Origin: Sperchopsis tessellata
Lineage: Eukaryota > Arthropoda > Insecta > Coleoptera > Hydrophilidae
Assembly: GCA_033557685.1 (NCBI GenBank)
Contig: JAWQRN010000003.1
Location: 1 to 63,664 of the forward strand
Direction of reading: 5' to 3'
Length of the DNA: 63,664 nucleotides
Under the pieces are notes generated by a model that saw only the letters and a list, made by a program, of their open reading frames with translations, was not told where the DNA came from and ran no database searches. A program made the position numbers and the translations under genes. Of the stretch, positions 23,571 to 37,500 are shown one piece after another; position 1 is the stretch's first letter, and each line of letters opens with the position of its first letter.

Positions 23571-25640
23571 AAAATAAATAACTCTCAGGCCAACTCTTGT
23601 AACATGGTAGAAACTGAATAATTGTTTACAAACATATCAATATATCTGTGGACTGCATGTTTGGTTGGTTCAATACCCAACCTAAACTGAAGAGCACAAG
23701 GGAAGTGTGAAATCGCTACCTACGGCCATTAAATACCTCATTTATACGTAATACAGAGCGATTTTATTTATGGTATATAGTCAAAATGCACAAACGTACT
23801 TTACATTTGATGCCAACAGCCGTTATATACATATATTTATATATGTATATATAATATTTTTATTGTTTTTATTATAGTATATTTTTTTAATATAATAATT
23901 TATAATGATAATAAGACGATACTTTTGACGGTTCGCAAGCTAATGTGCAGCATTTAAAAAAAATCCTCATTTTTATATAAATGTAGTTTAACATCCAAAA
24001 TTGACAGGTTGTTGGAATTTATAATTTAGTCTTGATATAGTTCGTTCCAAAATATAAGTTTTATTATTAATAATAGGATTAGTCTATTTTATATTATTAA
24101 ACTTTGTTAGAAATAGAACCAAATTACATATAATACATTTTGTTGTTACACAATATTTCTATGTAATTATTCTTCTATTCTCCTTTTTCTTTTCTCTCTT
24201 TTTTCTTCTTCTTTTCTTTTTATAAATGTTTTTCAAGAATAGAGATTACCTGCAGTAAAACGATAGTGTGCAAACCTCCAACATATTTTATCAATCAATA
24301 GACTAGTAGAATCCTATATACCAATTTTTAATAAACAGACTTAAACCAAAATATCCTGCAAATATTTACAATAACTTATTAATCGATTTATAATGGAATA
24401 CCAACACCAATCAGACACCATTTATTGTACTCTCCAAAACTTTACTATCACTAAAAATACTGTATAGGTTGTTCTTTGTAATTACATTTTTGCATACCCA
24501 TTTATTGCCTCGTTCATGATTTTGGATCGGGTGGAACGAAACAGAGCAACTAGTGATGGGATACGCAAGAAGTTTTGATGGTAATGTAGACATTTTTATT
24601 AACAGTTCTGCTTTTGGGAGTTATCGCTACAATGCTTATAATGTATTAAAAATTGTTAATTTATTATAAGGCTTTAATTTTGTTGGAAATTATTACTTTG
24701 GTGTGTTTTTTATGAGATTATGATATGATTATTGTTTTGTGGTGGTGTTTAAAATATTTTGTTCTGTTTTTATGGAGATACTATCTGTGTTGTGTGTTAT
24801 ACTTATTATATTTTGCGCTGATACGATTAATTTAAATTGAATACTTTATATTAGTTTTTGATATATGGCATTTAGTTCGTTTATGTCTCGTCTGTCATTC
24901 ATGACTATATTTTTTAATGTTTATCATTTCAATTATTGTTCTTGTTTTGTTATGGTGAGCTATGTCCATAATATTTGTATTTTGAAACTTGAATGTGTGG
25001 TTTGTTTCTTGGAGGCGTTTATTCAAAGAGGTGACGACCTTGTTATTTCTGATAAGAAGGGTGTGCAAGTTTAATTTAATTAACTTCGCATAAATATAAT
25101 ATCTACAGCTAAACATAGAAATTATTGTCAGGTTAATATATGAATTGATTAAAACTTTATATTAACCATAGAAACCTATTTCGGTGGTTCTTAAACCTAT
25201 CAAATAGGAGGATCCTCTTTTCAATTATTGTTCACTGTGGAGTCCCAAACTATATTATTAAATGTTTTACTGGTTAAATAAATGAAAATGCCTTGTGCAT
25301 ATACACATGAACATAATTATTAACATTAAAAATAAAAAAAGTTTCATTACATACAAATAAATTTTTACGAATAATTTGAAATATTGTTTTTTTATATAAC
25401 AATGTATTTGCACAAAAAAATAAATAATTGTTATTATTTGGTATAACATACTAGTATCTCAAATTAGTCTTACATACTTGTACAAAAAAATTACACGAAA
25501 GAAATGTTGGCCAAAATTTATTACTAAAAGTGAACTTTCTTAACCAGATAAAAAATCCTTACATACAACAAGAAAGAAAATATATTTAACATGTGTATTA
25601 TAATAGGTAAATAATTATTATTATATTACTTGCATTCATT
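23571..25640. other. Non-coding AT-rich stretch with a pyrimidine-rich tract
   Basis: No gene. A TATATA-rich palindromic segment lies around 23820-23860 and a C/T-only tract (TTTTTCTTTTCTCTC and on) at about 24180-24230. Open frames at 24865-25116 are AT-driven and without homology. Confidence 0.35.
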
Positions 25641-25679
25641 TTTTACTAGATTAGGATGGTGTTTCCTTGAGACCAGAAC

Positions 25680-27180
25680 CGCAATGTTTGGCTCGATATT
25701 GGAAAGTTTTATTTAGAGATTCTTTTCTATATTGGGACTACTTCTGTATTTATATTTCAATTAACATATTACGGAAATCATCTATTCATATAAATACGTG
25801 GAGGAGAACGAAACCAAATATGTTAGTGCTCTATTTGCGATTATAAAATAATCAGGACGAAGACATAAACCAAACATTTTTGAAGTCAGTCTTGTTAAAT
25901 TTGAGTATTGAACATGTATCACATGAGAGCTCAATAAGATTATCTTCCTCAAGTAATAAATGTCTAGCTCCATCAGAATATGTATTGAGTGGATCTCTAA
26001 TCCAGTTTTTTTCCAGAATCAGGGGCAGGGAAAATATTCTCTAAAGTCGCTTCTTACAATTAACGAAATCTGCCGTATTTAATCGAAGAGCTCTTTATTG
26101 AATGTTTCTAATGCTTTTTAACCATAAGTATGTTTTATCATAGATTCTGTTTTATTTACAAATTTTTAACTACTTATAGAAGTAGATACTTGAAGATTCA
26201 AATTCAATTCTTCGAGCTACGCAACAATGTCAGTCATGTAAGCCACAGTCGCATCACATTGCTCAAAAAGGCACTTGACAATCAACGAACTTCTGCGATT
26301 TGTAAAAATTGTTTATATTAATTTACCACCTCCTCACTCATAATTTAAAAAATTCGGGAAGTGCACGAGCCTTAACGCAAAAGACAACTTTAATAACTTC
26401 ATCCAATGTTGTTTTCAAATATGTTGATTTATATTTTGACTCTATTGATTTCCTGTGTATGCAATAATGGTTTCAATCTCCTGCAAGATCAACAGTTTTA
26501 ATAATCAATCCCATAATTATGTCCGACATTGCACTAGCCTCATCAGTACTAATTCCAATAGGATCGATTGAAACTTCGATAATAAAATTATTGAAACTAG
26601 TAAACAAGGCTTCAGCAAAATCGAATTCCTACCGAATAAGGACACTAACTAATTAGCATTTTTAGAGATATTCTTGAAAATATCGTTCGATAATAAATGT
26701 ATCTTTGTCTGCTTTACTTCCCAACATTGTATATTGTATTACTTTGTAGCGGGTAGAATTAGTTGCTCTTCTCCAGTGTTTGATTTTCCAGTTTTTGATA
26801 CAAGAAGAGATAGTTGCTAGGACTTTTTTCTGCTTTCTCATTGATATAGTGTTTTGTATCAGTTCAAATCAGTTTTCGTTTTTATTTAAAAAAAAATTGG
26901 CAGACTTACTTACTTTCTCACTGTGTTTTCTTTTTGTTTCTAATTGACGGCCTAGTTTGATGGATCTCATAGATTCGTTTAAAAACATTCGTTACAAATA
27001 ACAGTGAAAATTTGCCACCCCTTTAATGCAGATAAACATAAATTCAAATGATAATCACTCATCACCACATATTTAAATTTACGTTTGGTCCTGATGTATT
27101 TTAAGTTTGTTGCTCCATGAGCTGAGTCGTACTCATATCGTTTTCGTTTTAGTAACGAACAGATTTTAACCACTGATCGA
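25680..27180 (-). pseudogene. hAT-superfamily (ZBED/FAM200-like) transposase pseudogene
   Basis: Blocks on the minus strand follow the order of ZBED5/FAM200-type hAT transposases. Near 27170-26980 is the N-terminal 'KRKYe..' region (LLKRKRYEYDSAHG). Around 26600-26500 is GISTDEASAMSDIIMGLIIK ('gi.TDGA.aM.g...Gl..ri'), with YCIHRKSIESKY ('hC..HR..la.K.') and TTLDEVIKVVFCVKARAL ('LneVvkiiNfIKsraL') following. Around 26240 is AYMTDIVA*LEELNLNLQ ('aYLtDiF..lNelN..lQG'). Then come WIRDPLNTY ('WI.nPF') and a degenerate C-terminal dimerisation region. Many frameshifts and stops; terminal repeats not found. Confidence 0.72.
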
Positions 27181-27294
27181 TTTTCTGGTTTTGTTTGAAA
27201 ATATATTATTAATATTTACAGTTAATTCAGTATATAGACTTCCACGGCAACAGCAAATATCTTCCGGTTTTTCGAGAGTTAACCATGTGTTGTG

Positions 27295-27480
27295 TTTTAT
27301 ATTTGCCGACGTTTCGTCCACCGTTCCAGGGGAAATTATCAAGACATGTAGCTCTGATAAGTTCTAGAGCTGTATCGAGCAGTTTTCAGGACTACAAGTC
27401 AATCTATATTAAGACACATGTCTTGATAATGTCCCCTACAACAGTGGACGAAACGTCGGCAAAAATAAAAGCCACCGCAT
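27295..27480. repeat. Inverted pair of the dispersed GGACGAAACGTCGG repeat
   Basis: The left arm TTTGCCGACGTTTCGTCCAC with ATTATCAAGACATGTAGCTC (about 27300-27357) is the reverse complement of the right arm (about 27408-27467), which carries ACATGTCTTGATAATGTCCC and CAGTGGACGAAACGTCGGC. The arms are about 55 bp with roughly 60 bp between them. This suggests the unit is a terminal inverted repeat or that two copies lie head to head. The short open frame across it is an accident of the repeat. Confidence 0.75.
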
Positions 27481-28144
27481 GCATGCACGTACGCATGCAC
27501 GAACGCGGTGTACCATGAATAAGATAAATAAAGAATATAATTTAAATTTATTCGCAATTTAACTACCGTATCTTGTGTGCCTCTAATGAGTTAAATACAA
27601 TTTTTTTCTGGATATGAAAATGCTCATTGTATAGGTCTAAAAAGTCTAAGAATATATGTAATTTTACAATTCTGTACCATCACCACCATTCAAGATGACC
27701 CAGACCTCCATAAATAAGACCCCTTATGATATTATATATGACATATACCTCACGAAATTTACGTTTCTCCTTTTTTGTAGATGTATTTCATTTTAAATGA
27801 AAATTTTATTGTCTCTCTACATTTTAAAAAATAAGTATGATAAACAACAAAAGAAATAAAATTAAAATAATTACCTCAATAGCCACTATATATCACTGAA
27901 GTTGACAAAATAATAAATTTGTGGAGTAGGAGTACCAACAGATAGGTTAGAAAAATTCTGGACAAAATATTGTATACAGAGGATTAGGAGGGACGTTTAA
28001 GGGCTCGTGGAGATTTACATATACGTCAAACAAAGGTTTCAGTAATATTTAGCTTCTTACCATTTGCGTATAAATATAGTAAGAAATAACTTTCAGGTTC
28101 GTGATTGCAGGACAAAATATGGCTGTATCGTGCCATATGACATT

Positions 28145-28194
<50 letters not shown>

Positions 28195-28702
28195 TCTGTT
28201 TTGTTAATTAAATAATATAGCCAGTTTCACGCTAACAAATAAAAATAATGAGGAAATGCTTCTTTGTACGTAATATCTGATTTCTATAATGAAAAACTAT
28301 GCCAAATTTCACTTAAATACCTTTTCAAATGAAGGATTAATTTGTAAAGTCATCTAACATTTATAGAAATCGGAGATTTTGTGAGGAAATTTCTCACATA
28401 GAAATTTAATGATACATACCAGCAATTGCTTAGATTTACTCGAAATTGGATTAATCAATAAAAACCGTAAATAACTTACTGCATGTAGTTTCCAATATTC
28501 AATAAATTATATGCTTTAGCAGTTTGCTCTAAAATAAGTCGAGGAACCACAATCTGGATAAAGTCTATTTTAGACTGGAATTCCTTTGATTTCAAGGATG
28601 TATATATAGTTTAGTAATCTTTAAGTACGTGTGTGTGTGCAATTTCACGTTTTATCAAACTGTGCCAATGTGAAACTATAAAATGGTTTAAATTTATTAT
28701 AG
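27481..28702. other. Non-coding; upstream part of gene A intron
   Basis: No exon was found here. It contains the (TA)n tract 28147-28192. It must belong to the intron before the first recognised exon of gene A. Confidence 0.4.
28147..28192. repeat. (TA)n microsatellite
   Basis: Pure AT dinucleotide run within presumed intron sequence of gene A. Confidence 0.95.
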
Positions 28703-28863
28703 TGTTGGATGCCAGTTCCAAAATCCCTTCTGGAATATTAGCAGGTAATTCCAAGGACCCAGGAAATTTTGACCAATGCCTAGCAATAGAGGCAATGACA
28801 CCCTCCGGGCGAATTATAGGAAAATATTGTCCTGCAATGCTACAAATAGATAGCTCAGCTGGA
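28703..28863 (+). CDS. Gene A exon a (NRF domain)
   Basis: Acceptor TTATTATAG before 28703, donor GTAAGT after 28863. It starts in phase with one base supplied by a missing upstream exon. It encodes LDASSKIPSGILAGNSKDPG, NFDQCL and GKYCPAML, the conserved middle of the NRF domain. The matching exon in gene B is 57338-57483. Confidence 0.88.
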
Positions 28864-29338
28864 GTAAGTAATTTGCTTTAACTTCTAAAAGAAACAACAA
28901 CGAATCCTATATTTATGAAATATTTGTCATTTTAGAACGCAATTATAGATGAAAACATTGCTGTCCAATTTATACTTCAATTCGCGGCTTGCGTTCCAGA
29001 TTCTTGTAATGCTTCAGATTTAACGAAAATAAGACAGGCAATTGAGAACATGTTGAACATTAATTTTCCGTTATTATTTGAAGATGACACATGCCAATCA
29101 AAATCTACTGTTCCAGAACTAGATACAGGTGATATTGCAGTTATGTAAGTTAGAAATGTGAAATTATACTTTGTATATAATAAATTTCTTTTAGTTCTTT
29201 TTTTGCAGGTTTAATTGCAATTGTGATGTGCTCAACAATCTACGATATTATTCTAAATAAGATCGAGAAAAGTAAGTATAATATATTATACAAATATTGG
29301 AATAGCTATTCTCAATCCTTCTCCTCCACACACACACT

Positions 29339-29383
<45 letters not shown>

Positions 29384-30575
29384 AGGGTTGTATATTCTGG
29401 AGATGAGAAGGCCTATATATTAAAACTATTTTTAGTGGTATACGTTTCGAAGTCATTATTTTCTTCTTTATCAATACATTTTATACTTAATCTAAAATGC
29501 TAAAAACAATAATTTTGAATTTTCGTTAGTGTTATTAAGTAATTGTTTTATATTAAATTTATGTTAAATATCACTCTTTACTGTAATCTAGGTTTGCAAG
29601 TTGTACTTTCTCCGTATTTCTTTGAATGTGTGGGTTGTGCTATTCGTCATTTTACATTACACATACCATTTATAAAATACCATGAGTAGATTCGATTAAA
29701 TCCTATATAGGGCAATTTAAACAATTCCTAAAAATATAATTAAATCACAAAATAAAAAAAATCATCATTCTATAAATAACAACATACTTAACAAAATTCA
29801 TGTAACCGTTCCAACCTTGCAATCAAAATCAGACTTCGGTCCATACACAAACAGTTGGGATAAAAACATCTGGGAGAAATGACTCAGAGCCCTACCCAAA
29901 CAATTAAAGTAGATTATATTAAAGAGAGATATATAATATAATTTTAATATGGATCCATTACTTAATAACACTAACGAACATTAAAAATTACTTCTTTAAA
30001 AATTGTTACGATTTACCAATTTAGATTATATACGAAAACTATTGTCAAAGAAGAAGATATAGTGAGAATTAGTTGCTTCCTTAGCAATAATACATTCATG
30101 TGCGTCCAAGGAGACAACTAATTCTTATGCAAAAATAGCTATTTCGTGTTGACTAATATTAAATTAACGTAATTATTATTCAATTACAGCACTGAAACTT
30201 TGCGATACCTCTCATAATATGCTTACTAACGATTTTATAGCAGCATTTGTACAAGAACTCAAATATCTATTCGTACGTGGAGTATAGCCAATTTCTAACA
30301 GCGCAGTACTGATGAAGTGTTAATGACAGAAACATGGTGTCCACTTCAATTTCGGCTTGTTCCCAAATTTTTCGATAAGTATTTGGTTTCTTTATTTAAT
30401 ATATTGGCTTGGACAGTTTGCTTGAGATTTGATTTAATTAAATATCAAAATAATACATTCAAGAAAATATAGCCTTCGAAATGTATACCACTAACAATAT
30501 ATAGTTTTAATATAAAGGCCTTTGTATCCCAAGAATATACAACTCCCTAAATTAAAGAAGGCTAAGAATCTAAAC

Positions 30576-30612
<37 letters not shown>

Positions 30613-31510
30613 ATCTGATAAATAATTCTAGAAATCAAACAACCCATTCTGTCAAGAAATATATACGAAATTTCACAAAGAAAAAGTTCATTCAATTTAG
30701 TGTAACTAACTACACACTTTCCTTTCAATAACACACAAATTTAATTTTTTTGCTTTTTGCAACTAGTTTATCTTTCTCCACTTATAGCTAGTAGAATATA
30801 TTCTAATCGCAAAAAAAAAACCACTGATTTCAACTCATTTCGTAAATTTTAGAACCTGCCCACATGGTACTTATAGCATTCTCAATATTCAGTAATGGTA
30901 GAAAATTGATTGCAATAGGATCGTCTTCAGCACAGCTAGAATGCCTAAATGGAATACGAACCATCAGTATGATGTGGATCATTTTATGTCACATATTTCA
31001 ATTTAGTAGTTTTCTTGGACCAAGGAATTTAATGGCTCTAATAAAGGTAAATTACATTTTTCTCGTGTGTTTTTTCTTTAATTTATTCACTGTACACCTG
31101 TTTTTCATGCACACTATGGACTAAAAAACTAGATCTTTTGTAATAATATATAATTCAGTTTATTTTATCAATAGTTAATTGGCTTATCCCCGTCGGTAAT
31201 ATTTTAGAGAATTGGTATATATAAATTATTTTAATAAAGCTTTTTAAACTTCTCTTTTTTTCTATGGCCAGCATATGGTATATTATTTTGCTTTTAATAT
31301 ATTAAAGATTCACCCTCGTAAATATCAATAAATAACTGAATGTACCTATGTACTCAGGAACAATGTATATACTTTCATGGGTGAAGTATGCAGCAGATGA
31401 CAAGCCGATCTGATGATGGCCAAAGAATATCGGCCGAAAGCTTATCAAAATGCTCATTCTTCGCAGAACGAAGGAGTACATACGTGGGAAAAAACTCTAA
31501 AATCATCTGC

Positions 31511-31545
<35 letters not shown>

Positions 31546-34500
31546 TACTTACTCACTTCAATTTACTTATAATTACAGAGCCACATAATAGCACATAATT
31601 TCACATATATTTGATTTAAATATATACAACATATAATTATTTAATTCAGTTAAATTTTATATAATATGGTGGGCTTCTAAAGAGAAGTTATTGATAAAAA
31701 TACTAAGTAAAATTAATGAATAATATAAGAACGTTTATATAATAATGCGGGACGCCACTCCATTTAGCAGTACACTCATTAAGCTTTCTTGGCACGGATC
31801 TGTGAAATGGTTATTTTTCATGAGGTATCTAATGCAATGTAATTTCTACCACATGACGAACAGAATCCAGAGTTTTTACAAATTGAGGTAAATTGTTTTC
31901 TACTGCTTATGAAGATATTTTGAGGTCTATTATAAATTGAAACAGAAATCAGATTATGACTAAATTTATAGCAACAATATTTATAGCGGTTTATAGCAGA
32001 TAATTTACTCGTCCAAATAACGCGTAACACTGTTCTACAGTTTCTTTCGAGGGTTTACTGATATAACTAGTTGTCAGAAATAACTCCTTATTGGATCTAG
32101 CTGTTTGTATATCGCCGTACGATATTCTCTTGAAAGGCTTGAAATGTAGAGCGTGTCAGTACTCACTCTGGTAGATTCGATTGCAGCTGTGGTGTTTCTC
32201 AGTGGCGTATAAGTTCAGCAGTAGCTTCGTAACATGAATGTTTTCAATAGTGTTTCGCAACTAATCGGACTAGGAATTATATCGAAAGAGTTCCAAACAT
32301 TTTTGATGGACGATACGTCTGGAAATTTGATCGGCAATGATAGCAGATTAATTTGGGAAGTATCAACATGGTTCGAATTAACTCTTGCTACATGTGGAAG
32401 GGAGTTACATTGTTGTAAAACTAAGTGAAGCAACGGCTCTCCATTCCATAATACTTACAGATTGATGAACATTCACTGAAAGAGAAAATAGAGATAATTT
32501 TGTACTTTATGTCGTCTATTTACCAGTACACGCATCATACATTTCCAAACAGAATCGGGAGTCATTACTAAAGATAACTTCATTTCGTACACCATTTGTT
32601 GTTCTTTGTTCTAATGCAGCTCTCGGTATCCATGTTAGATAGTCAAGATTATCACGATATTGAAAAAAGCACAAAAATATTTACGCAGCGGGGTACCATA
32701 GGAACTATTTATAGCCCCCAATCCTCAGGAAAAATGGTCCACAACTGATCGTTAATTAGCAAAACGATTCTCATTTTCCTTGGAAATTTAAACCACACAC
32801 GATATCTTATCATTCTCATTACACTGCTGTTTAGTATGTTGCTAAATACACAGTATTAATCAAAACAATAGGAGAAAATACAGAAACATCCAATACCAAA
32901 TATTACGGTAAAAGAAAACTAGTGGTTCAAATGTGTTTAAATTCAAATACAGTTTTAATCTTCCCTGGGTGTTTATATGTCGCTTAGTAAAAAATATTTA
33001 TATTTCATATTTAACACATTTATAACTGAATTTAACACGTTTATAAACGAATGTATCATTAATAAATCTCAGATCCTAGTTCAAAAATGGGGCGCATATT
33101 AATTTTATAAGATGACAGAATATTCAAATGGAAGTTTGTAATGTAAATGGTAACCTTTCTCGATGTTTTATTCGGTGATCTTGTTTACTACACCTACATG
33201 TTTTATGTTTGCTATATCTCTTCATATATTATTAATGGTTTTCTTTTAGTTTACGTATGAAGATCCAGCTAGTATGTATTTGCATTCAGGAACTTTGGCG
33301 GTTGATACATTCTTTTTGATAGCAGGAATTGTATTAGTTTATGTATTTTTAAACTCGCAAGAAAAAGGAAATAAATTCAACATGCCCTTATTTTATTTCC
33401 ATAGGTACATAAGGTAAGTTTAAATCTAAGTCTATTATATTATGTATATAGTGTAGACAAAATAAAATTATTTAGATTGTTGATTTGTTTCAGAACAAAA
33501 CTTATTTTTTATAATATTGCTTATGTACAAGTAAACTAAACTTTCTTAAACATCTACAATGCTTCACTTTGCATTAGAGAAAAAAAAAGAGTTAAAGATA
33601 TGAATTTGTTCAGAATATTACATTTTATAAAAAGATATGTGTGAGAGTATTCCAATATCTATAATTCTACTACATAATAACTGTATAACATTAACTTAAG
33701 TTTACAAACTGCTCCTATATTATAATGATGACCTTTAATATAATATGACTTTTTTCTTTGGAACGAACATATTATAAATTTGATATAGAGTATTCATATT
33801 ATACATAGTGTAAAAGTTAAATCACCCGATTTGCCAACTTGTGTTCTATTTAAGCTTAGGCAAGGCCAAGATTAAGATATTTGCACCAAATTATCATATA
33901 AATGTTCGGTGTCTTGTATGTCGAGAAGTTGGCACTTCTCTGATTTCTCTTGCGTTCAAGCTGTAGGGCTTCTTGCTAAGGATCGAGATGTTTGTGGTGG
34001 GACTTATCTTGTCTCACAGGTCATTGACTATTTCAATATTTGACAGGATGAAAGTTAATGATCGATGGTTGGGATTGTCTTGGGAAGAGGTTTTATGAGT
34101 AGTTTGCGTATGAACTTCATGAATATGTATGGTATACTAGCTTTAACGAGTTTTCTAAATTTGTTTGGGCTATGGATTTGTTATTGTTTTCTTGTCGTTT
34201 TTTGTGTAGGATTCGTGTAATTTTGTAGGGATTTTAATAGTGAGTTTTTCAGAAGTTGTCCCATTGGGAGGATTTATAGGATAGGAATTGTATGCGGATG
34301 TCTTTTCTCAGATTATTGATTTGTATTTGTAGTGTGGGTTTCTTGTATGACAAAAGAGTTTGCATACTCTGTTTTTGATTTTGATTATGTTTAGGATGTG
34401 TTGCGGATGGGAGAAGATGTATTTGGGTTTTGATTGGAAGTTGTTTGAGGTAGTTATAGCGTATATATGGAATTAGTAGGGTGGAAAAGGTCTATTTAAT

Positions 34501-37500
34501 TGTCAACAATGATGTTATGAAATGTAGTCCAGTTAAAGTCTGAGGGGCTACGGTATCTTGTGATGAGTTATTGGATAGGGGAGAGGTTTAAGTTGGCAAT
34601 AAACGGGATATGGAGGCATTTAGAGAGTGCATTATTGCAATGTCGAGTATGTCATAGGTGTTGTTTCTGAAGAAAATGTGGTGCATAGATTTGGAAATTA
34701 TCGTCATCTACTAGCATCTTACATAGAGCAGAGGCCTTGTTGTTGAGTCTAGCGTTCCAGGAAGTGTGTTTGCCAGTTAGATCTCCTGCTATAAATGAGG
34801 AGTTTCTTAGCTTGGAGATGTCGAGAATGTCCGACAGATACAGATTTTTCTTTGGAGGTTTGTGTAGTGAGGTCAGTGGAAGTTATTGGCTAGTTACGTT
34901 TATAACAACGGTAGTGGTTTGTGTAGAGATTATATCCGGAAGGTTGTGTTGATGATGTTCGTTGGATTTTTTTACTAGTACTGCAGTGCCATCGCCCTGA
35001 GGTGTTAGTCTGAGCAGTAAATTTAGAAGTTTGGGAAGGCTAGGTACTTGTTCGGTTTGAGGAGGGCTCCTGAGATGATGGCAACGTCAATGTTATTTGT
35101 TTGTAAGAAGTTGTCGAATTGGATTGTGGAACGCAAGGCCATAGCCATTGCACAATATTATGTTGAAAGTCATAGGTGCTGCTTCACTATGTTGACGCTG
35201 ATCATTATCTTTCCAATAGAGAATGAAGTGTTTTTGAACTGTTGGGCTCTAGATTTGATTATTTTTATTATATATCTAGGAAAGTGAAGAGGCTTGATGT
35301 CCTTGAAGAGGCTGCCGAACCTATCGGGTCGTTTGATTTTGCTGTAGCTTTGGTGTGAGTTCGTTGGACGCGACGCAGAATTTGCGCCGTTTTCCGACGT
35401 TTGGGTTGGAATTAAATCGGCATATTCCTTGCTTAGATTAGGAAGTGGAAATTTTAAGGTAGACGAGAGAGATGATGGAGCTGTTTTCTGCTGGACTGGG
35501 GTAGTTTCTGAGTCCATGCGGGCTCTGATTTTAGCTCAGAGGAATATGCTCTGTAACTGGCAGGGTGATTGATTTTACAATTGATGCACTTGGGCTTGTC
35601 ATCGGATTTGATAGCAAGGCATTCCATGAAAATGTACGGTAGGCTACACTTGACACAGGAGGGTCTCTAAAAGCAGCCGATGGAGAAGTGGTCAAACTTT
35701 TGACAATTGTAGTCTTTGCTGCCTAAGCGTTGCAGGCAATTTGGCAGACGGATATAATATCTTTGTATGCTGTTTCATAAGTAGGTCTCTCGGTTGTGAC
35801 CACGATGATTTTCTATTTTGTGAATGTGGGATATGGATATGGTTAGATGTTTTTGCCGAAGGAGGCAGCTATAATTTCGTCAATTGTCAGGTCTGTCAGG
35901 AGATGCTTTAGTATAAATTTAACAGGACGGAGAAATATAACTTCATATATGTAAAATTCAAGACAGATCGGAAATATGGTTTTTGTGAAATTTGCGGTTG
36001 GGGTATTATACAGGTACGTGGTTGGGGGTTTGTATGATTTGTTGGTTGATGATGGGTCGAGAGAGGTAGGGTCGTCGTTACTTATCTTAATGTTCGTAAG
36101 CAAGAGCACTTGGAAGAAGGTCTTCGTGGGCACCGAGTAGGAAGATGTGGCCTTGAATATGTTACTTGTCATTTTGGGAGGTAGCTGTAAGTCCTCTTCT
36201 GTTGATGTTGTGGATGGCTGTGGACTAAATGACCTTTTAGGTAGGCTTTTGCTTTTTTTGATATAGGATGGCCCTTGAAAACCACTGATTTTATACAAAA
36301 ACACAAAACAGCTCGAGAGCATAGCCCTGTGGGCAGATCTTGGCGGACCGCGTACACGACGATAATCTACCGGGTCTTCCAATAAGAACGCCTGATATTT
36401 AAAATTGAATTAAAAGATTTCTATGAGAGGTACGACGGAAACCTTTATTTCGAATTGAAGTACATTCATTGCCATTATGTTTTAAAGATACATCGTTCAA
36501 ATGGCCTCCGCGGCTTCGTTTGTAGAAGCTGATCTTAGATACCCAATTTGCGATGACTTTTCGGCATAAGGCGTGCTAGATATCAGCAATGGTTCGAATT
36601 ATGTTGTTCTCCAGGTCGTTTAGTGTTGCAAGTTTATTGGCATAGACCAGAAATTTAACGTGGCCCAAAAAAAAAGTCTAAGGGCGTTAATTCGCAGGAT
36701 CTTGGTGACCAATTGATATCACCAATTTTCGAAAGAACGAGACCTGAAAACTTTTACTTTAATAACTCCACTACATCACCCGTTGTGTGGTATGTGGTCC
36801 CGTCTTACTGGAACATTATGTCGTCTATGTCCATTTTATCTAATTCTGGCCAAAAAAATTGGTTTATCATCTCTCGATACCTTTCGCCGTTGAGAATCAC
36901 TGTTTCCACACTAAACTGTGAGTTTTTCTGGATACAAAAGAAGCTTATAGAACTGTTGTGAATTAGCATCGTTCCAGATCCGACAATGTTGCTTGTTTAC
37001 GAAGCCATTCAACTCAAAATGTGCTTAGTAGTTGAATATGATCTTTTCGTCAAAATTGGAATCCGTTTCCAACTACTCTAGGATCCAGTCAGCGAATGTT
37101 CAACGACCGCAGTGGTCTTCTGGCTTTAGCTCTTGAGTTAGTTGAAAATTGTATGGATGAAGGCCGAAGTCTTTCCACAAAATTCGCCAAATTGAAGTCG
37201 CAGAAAGGCCAACTTCTTGTGAACGACGAAAAACTGAGAGGTTTCGGTTTTCATGCACACTTTCAGCAACAGCAGAAATATTCTCGTTCGATTGAAGATT
37301 TCGACGACACACAGGCACTACTCGATTAGCAGTTGAACCAGCTTCTTCAAATTTTGCGATTAGTCATTGAATTGCGCTCTCGGTAAGACGGTCATATCGC
37401 CAAAAATTCCACGTAGCTCGCGGAACGTTTGGCGAATAGAGGACGAAATTTGATAATAAATTGTTAGAATTTCGACTCGTTTTTGAATCGTATACTTTTC

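Larger units (their letters stand above)
29272..30852. other. Gene A intron with TIR element
   Basis: This intron has a CA/TA microsatellite (29327-29381) and a 1.16-kb element with long inverted ends (29385-30547). A second (TA)n tract is at 30579-30609. It closes with acceptor AAATTTTAG before 30853. Confidence 0.7.
31047..33249. other. Gene A intron
   Basis: It contains the hammerhead-like motif at 31410-31446 inside a 14-bp inverted repeat, and a (TA)n tract at 31514-31542. Open frames at 31818-32433 are AT-driven; no other feature recognised. Confidence 0.5.
33850..36385 (-). mobile_element. Jockey-clade LINE, degenerate (ORF1 and 5' part of ORF2)
   Basis: Read on the minus strand: ORF1 (gag-like) from 36382, zinc knuckles at about 35750-35570, end of ORF1 near 35170, then the endonuclease start of ORF2 to about 33850. 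The reverse transcriptase is absent. The gag plus APE-endonuclease order is that of Jockey elements. A full element would be 4-5 kb. No target-site duplication was identified. Confidence 0.75.

Noticed and set aside
27285..27518. Plus-strand open frame with PTFRPPFQGKLSRH
   Set aside because: It spans both arms of an inverted dispersed repeat, so it is an artefact of the repeat.
28633..28702. An upstream in-frame ATG-like start (MCAISRF...) extending the first gene A exon to 28633
   Set aside because: A good acceptor (TTATTATAG) lies at the exact homologous border, the extra residues are not like the family, and the matching gene B exon starts at the same place.
34737..35287. Plus-strand open frames
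   Set aside because: They are antisense shadows of the Jockey ORF1/ORF2 remnant.
36713..37329. Plus-strand open frames of 77-82 codons
   Set aside because: Antisense shadows of the mariner-like transposase on the minus strand.
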